Assembly (NCBI GenBank): GCA_963965975.1
Contig: OZ014425.1
Location: 4,601,501-4,665,500 of the forward strand
Direction: 5' to 3'
DNA from: Xestospongia bergquistia
Lineage: Eukaryota; Porifera; Demospongiae; Haplosclerida; Petrosiidae
Length of the DNA: 64,000 bases
The position numbers and the translations under genes were made by a program. The notes below the pieces were generated by a model. The model was not told the origin of the DNA. It worked only from the letters and a program-made list of their open reading frames with translations, and made no database searches. Shown piece after piece: positions 13,684 through 28,095 of this stretch (position 1 is the stretch's first letter; each line of letters begins with the position of its first letter).

Positions 13684-16600
13684 ATTTGATTTTCGTTATA
13701 TAAAGAGTATTAAAGACATTACATGCATGTCACCATAGCAACAATTACTATAGCAAAAATACACATGTTAGCATAGCAACTGTTACCATGTTGGCAATAA
13801 CAGATCACCATAGTAACAGTTACCATAGCAACTATGTAAGTCTCTCACCATAGAAACTATTACTATAATAACAATCACCATAACAGTATTACTGTACCCA
13901 GAACATATATGTACATGTACCTTGAAATCAAGCCCTTCTGAGCAGTTAAACACTACACATTGTTTAGCTAATCCTTTAGCTAAGTCTTTAGTTGTCTCAG
14001 TCTTGCCAGTACCAGCAGGACCAGCTGGAGCTCCACCAAGATCAAGCTGAAGAGCTCCCATGAGGCAGAGATAACAACGATCCTAAGAAAAAAGATACCA
14101 CAATTATCTTGACATCTTAAACATACTGTAAGAGGTGTAATCACAAGACGTGGGGAAGCACCCAAGTACTCATAACCATAAATGTAATGTGAATTAGACA
14201 TACGAACAACACAGTCATCAATATCTGGGTCCCAGTAATAGCGAAGGTTTTTCACCCACTCAAAATCTCCTAAACCAGAGACCTATAGATTAATAATAGT
14301 TTGTTAAAGGAGAGACATATAAGTCTATTAAAACTAACCTGATTCTCCACCATTTGAGTAACAATATCTCGTGCATGTACATCAATAGTAATAAGAGCTC
14401 CAATAATGTTACGAATTAACTTTGGCAATGTTCCACGAACTAGTTCTGCTAACTTGTTTAAATTCTAATATACAATCAAAACTCATTTTAAATATAGACA
14501 ACTTTCATAATATTTCTTACTCCAAAACATCTCTGTTCAGCTCCTTTAACTGCCTCTTGGACTTCACTAGAAGTTAGACATTCTGTCAAATCTTTACACC
14601 ACATTATCTGTGACACAGTTAAAACCACCTATATGTGTACGCAGAAAACAATAGAGTAATACTACTAATACAACTTTTCCTACTTGACTAGCATGCTGTG
14701 TGGCCCATTCATGTCTTGGTCGAGTTTCAAAATCAGCTATGGAAGCTTTTGTCAATTTTCTTAATGATACTACCATGGATTCTTCTACATTGGTCAACCA
14801 ATTCTCAACATTGCCTCGAGCTTTAAGACCCTATCATAGAAAAAACAGAAAATGCATTGCATGGAAAATATGATAAGTTTGTACGACTTACTTTCTGAAG
14901 TGGTACTCGCTCTTGTTCCGGTGACAACATAGCTAGAATATCATTAGTTATAGTGGGCGGTCCATTTGGTTCAGTTGGAGGTCCTTTATTAAACTCCAGT
15001 CTAGAGATATTAAAGAGAACGTATACATTATATTGAACTCTATAAAATGGATGGCATATCGTCTTATAATACCAAGAAAATATGCAAATAAGTTGGCAGT
15101 GTTCAAGAAGTTTACTGGGAATTGAACCCAGATCTATTGTTTGGAAGGCAACAATGTTAACTATTACTCTATTGATACTTTCTTGGTGGTAAATGCAACA
15201 ATTTGAGGTATTACTATTGACAAAGACATTCTTGTAATGTCTAAGAATTGTCTACATAGTTTAACATACTTGGCAATAGCATCAAAACATTTACGAAGAT
15301 GTGGTTGTACAGCTTGTGGATTCCGAGTCTGAGAGAGAATCTCCAATAATTCATCGTTGGAGAGAAAGAAGAATCGAGGAAAGAGAAGACGTTTGCTCTC
15401 CAAGTAATCCTCTAGACATTTCTGAATCTGCTCCAAAAGAGAATTATTCTTCTTAAACTCTTCCAGCAAACCTGCAATATTAAAAGTTATATTAACTAAT
15501 GTTATGTTCTGAAAACAGGAGTGTGCAAGGTATCAATTGTAATGACCTGGTGTTGTCCCTGCTCTGATGGCCAGTGGATTTTTATGAACACGTCTCATGA
15601 TCTCCTTCCACGATTTATCAACTTGACTGAACATCTTTGCTTCATCAGGCAGTTGTCTTTGAATGTCTGGTGCACCAAAGATGCTCTCCAGATAAAGCCA
15701 ATTACGCTGACAAGTCAGCCATTCCTCCTAATATAATAAAGCATGTTAATCCAAAACATACAATGCAGATACTATGATGGAACCTATGGAATATATAGTA
15801 CTGACCAGTGTTTCTGAGAAAAGAGCTAGCTGTTTCTCCCAGTCGTCCACTCTTGGTTTAATGGGTCCAACATGACGTGAGCCAGCTATTGTACTGATAT
15901 TGACCTAGATAGAGTATATAGGATGTCATTAGTTCTTTATAATGAGAGGGGCATTTATTAATAACTTACAATACTATCATCTAATTGGACTTGTATGTCA
16001 TCAGTACCACCAAGTATAAAAACATCTTTAGAGTCACGATGAGAGAGGACAATAAATTCCATTGTCTTCCAACCATCTTCTACCTATTAGTGAATAAATG
16101 CATAAATGAAAGAATGGATGGACATATAAACATATGGATGAATGTTTAAATGAATGGATGGACAATAAATAGATCGATGTATAGATAAAACAGTTAGAAA
16201 AATGGATAGATACAAGAATATAGTGAGGTTACCTTCTTTAATATTCCTTCCAAAGAGGCCTCAGAAGATGCCTGTCCAGACACTTCTTGTATCTCCTCTC
16301 CATATTCAAATGCTTTAAGTTCATTAAGCAGCTTTAAAGATTTCCCCTCATCAGGGTTAAATTTATAATCGAGTATCTTTTCAATCAATTCCCAGTGTCT
16401 AGCTTTCAGAGATGGATTACACAAGTCTTGTATTATTGGCATTTTCTCTCTCATATTTTCAACTTTAGCTTTAAGTTGTGGTACAATTGTGTTTGGTGGA
16501 AGACCCTTCTCTAACTGGTAGACACTCTTGGCAAACTTAAGTACCTGAGCATTCATTGTATCAGGCACTAGTTCTTCAAAAGGAATCTATAAAACACATA

Positions 16601-18372
16601 ACAACAGTATATAGGATAATATTTAATGATAACCATCATCCACTCTTCATATGAGACATCCCATTCTTTCTGTGAGTCCCAGAGAAGTTGTTTCAACTTC
16701 ACTTCGGTGTGTGTTTCATCCAGTTCCTCAAATCGAGTCACTTCCACCTAAGTACCAGAAATATCACAATACTACATTTGTACTGCAGTCCACTACATCA
16801 TTACTGCACCAATAGTGGCTATTGTACATGTAGTAGTAATCCTTTGTTGATATTTACCTTAAAGTTCTTTTGATAATTCTTGTATGTTGTTGCTTTTTCA
16901 TGCAATGACTCTAATTTACCAAGCAATTCTGCCAGTAATGGTCTGACTTTTTCTTCTTCTGCTTCACTATCCAATATTAATGGATTCTAAGAACATTATA
17001 TATATAATAACAGTAGTATTAATACTCTGTGGTACTTGAGCTTCATTCTTTATATCTTTCAATTCTTTGCCCAGTTCGGTAATATCACGATCAAGATGGC
17101 GGCAGAATTTACTAATGTATTGCTCTCGTTGGCTGACTACTCTATCCACTGAGCTTCGTAGACCTTGCACAGCTGGTTTGAGGGTGGAGAAAATAGCCTG
17201 GTCTTCAGGTGGTACTGGAACTTGATACTTGTCAATCAAATCATATAACTCTTTAGTAGTTTCAGATTCATTTTCAACACTATCAACCTACAGTGTTAAA
17301 CAGTAAATTATAGAAGATGAAATAGATGGAGAATCAAACCTGTGTTTGAATTTCTTCAAGGAAGGTTAATAAATCGACATATTGTATTGTTGTGGTTGGT
17401 TCGGTTTCCAGTTTAAAGACTGCATCTTGAGAAAGTTGAATAAGTCGATCCATCATGTCTTTAGCTTTGGTTGGCATTACTTCATGAATAGACTATAGGA
17501 TGAATGGAAGAAGATAAATGGATGGATGGATTAGATAAATAGATAGTGAATGGATTAATGGAAGGAAGAATGGATAAATAAACAGCTGAAAACAATTGGA
17601 AACAAACCATTGGATCTTACCTCTAAACATCTGACTGGTGATGGGATCAATCTGGCTTTCAGTTCTTTTGTGTCAACCATTAACAATCCCAAATTTTTCT
17701 CTGTTGGACAAGATAAGGCTTGAGCATGTTGACGTCGATAACGATATAGTCTTTGACGATAAAAAGTGACATCTAGAAATCAAATAAAATAAAAATGGAG
17801 AGAGAGTTTGGAGTCTAATGTACCATGATCCTCTTGCAACATATCCATGTCAAGATCTTCATTTTCTGCAAAGAATTTTTGAAATAATTCAAACTTGTTG
17901 GCATATTCATCAGCAATAGAGAATGCTTTTATCACACAGTCCTGATAATAAAATATAACGAACAGTCATATAATGTACTGATCTAACCTGAATGTTCTGA
18001 GCCAAATTCATTAATTTATTATCATCTTCAAATATTCCAGCTAGACTAGGGCCTTCTCCACAGGTTTTCTCTTCTTGTTTTTGATTTATTGTAGGTCTAA
18101 AATAAATGAAACTGACTAAAACCTTTATAGTACAATGTTCACTACAGTACCTTGTAAATGCATTAAAGAATGAATCAGGAATAAGATTTGGAAGTGCTAG
18201 GGTGCAGTCCTGAAATTTTTCCACAATATCAGCAAGAATTTGTTGGAACATATTTACATCAGGCTTGTAATGAAGGGTCTCTGTTTCTAATTGCAAATGA
18301 GTAATAAATAAACATTTATAACCAGGTTTTTGAGTATCTTCTAGTGTAAGAGTGCTACGACGACTGATATGC

Positions 18373-18442
<70 letters not shown>

Positions 18443-20200
18443 TTAAAATACAAACATTCAACTAAATAATCTTACAGAAGGAGTGTTCTGATTCGATGAT
18501 ACTGGTGTTCTCAGTGGAAGTAGAGGGACTTTTTCGTCTTCCATTTCATCTTCTGGTATTGGCTCAGCTATGTCCTCAATCTCTACAGGTTGATCTACTA
18601 ACTTCTGGAAACTTTGTAGGAGATGTTCAATAGAGAAGTGGGTCAAATTATGAAGCATTGTCACAACTAAATAATCACAGAGGCGAATATAACACGAGAG
18701 TCGATAGCAATGATTGCGTTTGACTGCTTGCATCGTGTATGATCTCATTTCTTCAGAATCCAATTGAGGATGAGTTCCTTCTGAATGCTGTACTTCTTGA
18801 TCAACTGAATAGGAAGTAAAGATACATTATTGTATTATGAATATCTGCTAACAGTCATTAGAAAAGCTATTTGGAACTATTAGCTGTAACCACTGATGCT
18901 AATGTACCTTTTGTTACATTGTCTTCTACTGGATCTGGAACAAATCCTTCCTTCTTTAGTGCATTTTCACATGCTACACGAACTATCTCTTTCACATCAT
19001 TATGGAATTGAGCAAGATTCATTGACACCTATTGATAATATGACACAGTACTGGATATGTGAATGTCAATACACTTACTAATCCCATCTTGCCCAATTGA
19101 CAATCTTTAAAGTCTTGTAATGTGTAAGTAGTTCCCAAATCAATGGCTACCATTAACTCCTTCTCACAAATTGTTTCAGCCAATCTCTTCACTTCTAAAA
19201 GAGCTGGGCCAAGGCTGGCATGAAGAAGAAAGAGATTTTCCTTCAGAGATTTTTGACAACGATTCATTTTTCTGGTACGAACATTCTTTCTCCATGTGGC
19301 AAATGCTTTCCACATGCGAAACACTGCAAATGTCTTTATTTTAAGGAGCTGATTGAAGTGATTGTAGTCTTGAATCCATTGGTTGAGTTCAGTAAACTCG
19401 GCTTCTTTTCCATTCCTTAGTCGAGTAACTCCTCTTAAACTAAGTGTGCTGTAGTCATTTTTATCCACTTTAGAATGAACAACTACTCTGTGTGAATCAA
19501 TGCATAAAATAAATAATATGGATGAATAAACAGATAATTGGATATATGTTGAATGAAGGTCTTACCTTAAATTGTATGGATTGTAATGGAAAGAATCATT
19601 GACTGGAGTCAAATAAACGAAACCTAATTGTGGCTCTTTCTTTAAGCGTTCCACAATGAGCAAAGGGTCTGTGATTGATTCCAAAGGTGGGAAATACTTG
19701 GTGATAACCATACTTGGATCTGTGTTAACAAAGAGAGCACTTTGATTTAGTCTACGAGAGGACGTTCGTCTCTTCTGGAGCTGATAAAAAGACTCTGTTG
19801 GATGAGAGCGCACAAAAGGATGTGTTTGAGAGCTCATTCGAAGAGATGGCAAAGCATGTTGATTCAAAGATAGTTCACCAGGCAATTCTGGCAAGGAAGG
19901 AGTCTTAGATATTCTCTCAAAATGTCCTTCTTTAACATGTTTTGCAGGAAGTTCTTCATCTTTTGTAAATTTTAACATCTCTTCATTTTTTCTTTTCTGG
20001 TAAGCTGAAAGAGCTGGTAGTGGTTCCAATCTGTGTTGTGGAAGCTTTGTGCTGTGTTCTTGTTGAGGGGGTTTACGATGTATCACTTTCATAGCCCTAG
20101 GTTTGTTAGGAGAAAGAACCTCAGGTTGACCACAAAGTCGATCCTGCAAATCTCTCTTGTCCATCCCAACTGGACGTGAAGTACTATGACTATTGAACAT
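1721..20200 (-). CDS. DNAH6: Axonemal dynein heavy chain, inner-arm type (DNAH6-like)
   Basis: A motor ATPase of ciliary inner dynein arms, read through dozens of short introns and about 4,000 residues by estimate. In order: a variable N-terminus (start taken as the first ATG, 20200-20198, just after a possible acceptor), the linker (14,600-17,500; [10 protein letters not shown]), then the AAA ring. P-loops are AAA1 GPAGTGKTE (about 14,000), AAA2 GPTGGGKTT (about 12,620), AAA3 GTTGVGKS (about 11,140) and AAA4 GVGGTGKQ (about 9,650). The stalk coiled coil and microtubule-binding tip lie at 7,430-8,800, AAA5 near 6,550-7,250, AAA6 near 4,000-5,200, and the C-terminal domain ends [21 protein letters not shown]...LLCQLSE. 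Subfamily is judged from the N-terminal region ([20 protein letters not shown] and [12 protein letters not shown]), which I recall from DNAH6; DNAH3, DNAH7 and DNAH12 are the alternatives. All four P-loop sites look intact, so the gene is probably functional. Confidence 0.93.
1928..2180. repeat. Foldback (inverted-repeat) element in the last dynein intron
   Basis: Two arms of about 75 bp (1928-2003 and 2106-2180) are near-exact reverse complements around the core ATGTGACCTGATTTGCAAA, with weaker complementarity continuing inward to about 2020 and 2078. The whole unit lies in the intron before the final dynein exon (1721-1824). No coding capacity. It looks like a MITE-type palindromic element or its remnant. 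Confidence 0.75.
13729..13880. repeat. Cluster of degenerate X-box-like 14-mers in a dynein intron
   Basis: The intron between two AAA1 exons holds repeated variants of GTTACCATAGCAAC: 13729-13742, 13767-13780, about 13782-13797, 13804-13817 and 13819-13832, with weaker copies to about 13880. The best copy fits the RFX X-box palindrome (GTTRCC-ATGGYAAC type). It may be a decaying minisatellite, a regulatory cluster, or both. Confidence 0.6.
18375..18440. repeat. (GA)33 microsatellite abutting a dynein splice acceptor
   Basis: An unbroken run of GA on the plus strand, 66 bp long. On the dynein strand it reads as (CT)n immediately followed by CCAG and the next exon, so it forms the polypyrimidine tract of that intron. 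Confidence 0.95.
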
Positions 20201-20466
20201 AATGTTGATCTGCAATGATACACATGTAAAATGCCTCTGGTTAGAAATGATTGCCTGTGGCTTTGAGCCTGAGGCAGAATAAAATTACTTAAAACGCTCA
20301 CCTGTATAAATTACTACTCTTTATAAGATCGCTTCTTTGAGGCTGTCTTCAAAAAACAAAGCAAAAATTACACTATCATGACCATGTTTCTAATTGCCAT
20401 AGCAACAAGATCTCCAGCCACACCTTATCTTGACAATCAAGGGGTGTGGCTGGTGTCTCACCTAAC
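20201..20466. promoter_or_regulatory. Divergent promoter region, dynein / fused transferase, with X-box-like site
   Basis: The two start codons are 266 bp apart and point outward. At 20395-20406 the sequence TGCCATAGCAAC (minus strand GTTGCTATGGCA) matches the RFX X-box pattern found upstream of ciliary genes, about 195 bp before the dynein ATG. A possible 5'UTR intron acceptor (ATTGCAG) lies just upstream of that ATG. Confidence 0.5.
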
Positions 20467-22545
20467 ATGTTGCCTATCTATCTTGCAGTGGCCTATTACT
20501 TGATTTTTACCAGAGTAATTCCAGGACTTTATCAGAAATGGAAAATACACAAAATGCTTCAATCAAAAAGGCGAGTTGTACTTTTCACCAGATATCCTGC
20601 TCCAGGTAAAACAAAGACCCGACTGATGTCCTCATTAGGTTCATTAGGAGCAGCTGCCTTGCAGTTACTAATGGTAAATCATTCATATACAAGAGATACT
20701 GACTTTTTGTTTCATCCCAAAGACTAACCATCTTCTAGATGTCCTTAACAACTCTTGCAAGAAACTAAGCCAACTTTGTATTGAGGTACGCTATCATGGT
20801 AGCACAGCTCCTCAAATGGAACATTGGCTTGGACAAAGAGTGTTAGTATGCAGACCTCAAGTGGGTAGTGACTTAGGATCACGAATGGCTAATACAATTA
20901 CTGAAGCACTAAATGAAGGAGCTAAAACTGTGATAATTGTGAGTGACACAGCAATAATTATCATTAAAATAGGTATGATAGTTTTATCTTTATTATTAGG
21001 TGGGTTCTGATATACCTGGTATTTCAGTTGAGATCGTAGAGGAGGCATTTCAATTACTGGAAGAGCAAAAAGCAGATGTAATTCTTGGACCAGCTGTTGA
21101 CGGAGGATATTATACAGTTGGAGCCTCATATAAGACTAAAGATAATATCAGTAGGCGTGTCACAATGTGTATAATATAATATTATTGTCATTTCGTGATC
21201 TTGTTGTAGATCAGTTTTTTGAAGGCATTGACTGGGGAACAAATAAGGTATTGCAGCAACAAGTTGAAGTTGGAGAGAAACTAGGAATAAAATTAAAATT
21301 ATTATCAACCAAATTAAATGATGTGGTAAGATCATTCATCCATCCATTCATTCATTTGTCCGTTCTTTCTCATAGGATATTGAAGATGATCTTCCTGTTG
21401 TTGAGAAATACCTTGGCATTACCAAAAATGACATACTCAAACCTCATTGGTCAATTATTATACCTATTTTAAATGAAGCTCGCAATCTTGATAAAGTGAT
21501 CAGAACATTGATTGAGGTAGGCCATCAACTAATAGAGGATATATACCAGCAGTTAGAGTAACTGTACAATAGCTCATTAATTAATACATTAATATAATTT
21601 ATTTTATGCTATAGAATGCTGATTCTCCTGAAAGACTGGAAATAGTCATAGCAGATGGTCAATCTGAGGACAAACCTGAAGAGGTAATACAAAGTTTGCA
21701 GAAAGAGTTCAAATCAACAGGAGTTGATATAAATATAATTACATGTACTAAAAGAGGTAAATTAATTTTTATATTATATAGTCGGGTTCATACTGGTTGC
21801 CCTAGGAAGAGGAGATCAACTCAATGAAGGAGCTGCAGTTAGTAGACACAAATTGATGATGTTTCTTCACGCTGATAGTCAACTGCCATCTCATTATGAC
21901 ACAATGGCATGGCATACTCTTGTAAAACCAGGTATAGCAGCTGGTGCTTTCCAATTTGGTTTGGATGTTGTACACGTGGAAGAGAAAAGGTTGAATACAA
22001 CATTAGATCCACTGAGTAGATCTCTCTCTTAACAGGAAACAAATATCATGGTGGTTTCTGCAACAAATGAGACTATTGGAGTGGGGTACTCGTAAACGCT
22101 CATTAAAAATGGGTTAGTATTTCAACAACGTAGCTAGCAGATTTATAATTTCTCTAGAATTACCCTATGGTGATCAGGGATTGTTTTTATGGAGAACTAC
22201 ATTTGATAAGGTTGGAGGTTATCCTCCTTATAGATTAATGGAAGATTATGAAATGGTTAGGTTTATTTGTGCAACTTCAAGCTATTGCTATTTACAAAAT
22301 TTTGCTAGATAACCAAACTCAAAAAAGAAGGCCGTATAGGTCATGTCACTGGACCACCACTTCTTACTTCAGCTAGACGTTGGCAAAAACATGGCTACAT
22401 GAAAGTAAGTAAATGAAAACACAACAAGTAGTAAATACATTTCTCTCTCTCTCTTTAGATCACGGGTATAAATACTTTTATTATTACAGCATACAAATGT
22501 GGTATTCATCCTAACACACTAGCAAGATGGTACTATGGACAATAG
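20467..22545 (+). CDS. Membrane-anchored fusion of two glycosyltransferase-type domains (DUF2064 plus family-2-like)
   Basis: The first ATG gives an N-terminal hydrophobic anchor (MLPIYLAVAYYLIFTRVIPG) followed by KWKIHK. Domain 1 has the marks of the bacterial DUF2064 'transferase 1, rSAM/selenodomain-associated' family: VVLFTRYPAPGKTKTRL, EVRYHGS, GSDLGSRM, VGSDIPG, LGPAVDGGYYTVG and FEGIDWGTNKV. Domain 2 begins HWSIIIPILNEARNLDKVI and has IVIADGQSED, FLHADSQLP, LPYGDQGLF and RLMEDYEM, as in the 'transferase 2' family (glycosyltransferase family 2 fold). In bacteria the two are usually separate neighbouring genes; family names are from memory. Donor sugar and acceptor are unknown; bacterial context suggests seleno- or arseno-compound glycosylation, which is inference. 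Exon 2 starts at 20723 (acceptor CCCAAAG), the only nearby acceptor I found that keeps the frame. The protein ends ARWYYGQ. Confidence 0.88.
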
Positions 22546-22605
22546 TTGTGTAATGGTACTATGGACAATAGTTGTGTGATGGTACTATGGACAATAGTTG
22601 TGTGA
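22528..22605 (+). repeat. 26-bp tandem repeat, three units, overlapping the stop codon
   Basis: Units 22528-22553, 22554-22579 and 22580-22605 share TGGTACTATGGACAATAG plus TTGTGTRA. The first unit contains the last codons and the stop of the transferase gene; the other two are noncoding copies. Confidence 0.95.
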
Positions 22606-22777
22606 TGTTAAAATTTTTTAGTTTAGTTGTAATTTTTATAAAGGTATCTACAATATATTGTTTCAAATATTTTTGTCATCTGTTATTGGGAAGAATATGT
22701 ACATTATGTTTATATGTGTGTGAAGTACAGTAAGTAAGAGGTAAACCAGTGGGTGTGGTCAATATGAGTACAACCTT

Positions 22778-26624
<3,847 letters not shown>

Positions 26625-26883
26625 TGTTTAACACTTTCAGGGTGTGCTTTCCTTTCCCGCGACTTTCCCGCTAATAGCACGTGATTAGTACATATTTTGG
26701 AAGGCGGGGTTAATCATACAAGCTTGCTGGTGTTGCAATAGTGTTTGAATTTTTACACTCTTTTGTAAGCTTTCTTGGAACTTCTTCAAGTTCAAAAACT
26801 CAGTTTTATATATGAACTTGCTGGTGCTAGATCCAGACATTCCTGCTTCCTCTATGCAGCTGCCTATTGATCACTAAACCAGG
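26625..26883. promoter_or_regulatory. Divergent MCM2 / TPRA1-like promoter with paired E2F-like sites
   Basis: Two exact TTTCCCGC motifs lie at 26653-26660 and 26664-26671, 11 bp apart, starting 29 bp upstream of the MCM2 ATG. They fit the E2F consensus TTTSSCGC, and MCM genes are known E2F targets in animals. A GGCGGGG box follows near 26704. Confidence 0.6.
26812..26877 (+). other. Possible upstream ORF of the TPRA1-like gene
   Basis: ATG at 26812 opens a 21-codon reading frame (MNLLVLDPDIPASS...) that stops at 26877, six bases before the main ATG. Whether it lies in the mRNA depends on the unseen start of transcription. Confidence 0.35.
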
Positions 26884-28053
26884 ATGGACTTAGAGAACTA
26901 TGCTGATCACCATAACAAAACTATGACATGGTGTACTGATCTGTCTGCTAATACAGGCAAAATATTCTGTGTACTAATTCAGACATATACTATTAAGTCA
27001 TCAAAGTAAGTATATCAATTTAATAATACTATATTACATTTTCTCCTATAGTGTACGAGTCTATGACCTAATTATTGTTCTTCCAAGTATCCTATTCCTC
27101 TTGTTCCTGCTGATGAAAGTAGTGCCTACTTGGAAAAAACTTAGGTTGAGTTGGCCTCTATTTATCATTCTTTATTGTTTGGTGAGTAAAGAATCATTAA
27201 GAATAGTACCTATTAGTTTACTATATATGTCATTCACTTATTAAGTTGTCATCTCCATTCAATAAAGAAGACATTGTTGATTTAACATAACATGTATTAC
27301 GAGTACCTTTTCAGAATAATAAAAGCTGTTTTTTTAAGAAACTACCTTTTGAATCCTTTGATTCCCTATATATATATAGTCTATACTGTGATATAATACA
27401 CTCATATAGTATCACAAGTATACTCTATTACATGTGTCAGTAGTACATAAGAGTAAGTGGTTGTTACAAGAGAGTTTGTATAAACAGTTTTGACCAATAA
27501 CTATTAGATCATATATTCTCATGATTTCTGATTTTGTGTTAACAGACTATTTATGGGAATTTTGTTAACTAGTTACAAATAACATTAAAATGAGTTTAAA
27601 GGAGCCAATTTCAGTTTTCCACGATATTCATTTGATAATAGTGTGTTTATTATATATCTCTATTCAGATTATTATATATAATATACTATATATAATATAT
27701 TATATTATATAATATACTATATATATATAATATATTATATATATATATTATAATATATATATTATAATATATATTATATATATTATTATATTATATTCAG
27801 ATTGTTCTTATACCTGTTGTCTGTTGTATTCGAGGAATATTTGCAATGGCTCTAGGACATCAACATCTTTCTGCTAAGGTATACAACATAATATGTCATT
27901 GCTTTGTCAGAGTAAAAAGTAATTCATTCGTTCTTCACTAGATTACACATTATATCTTAAGAGGAACTATACTTACCACAGAGATATCAGTTGTCGTCTT
28001 TGGATTAGCTATCAGTGAGTCATACATGTTACATGTACATTGTTATATATATA

Positions 28054-28095
<42 letters not shown>

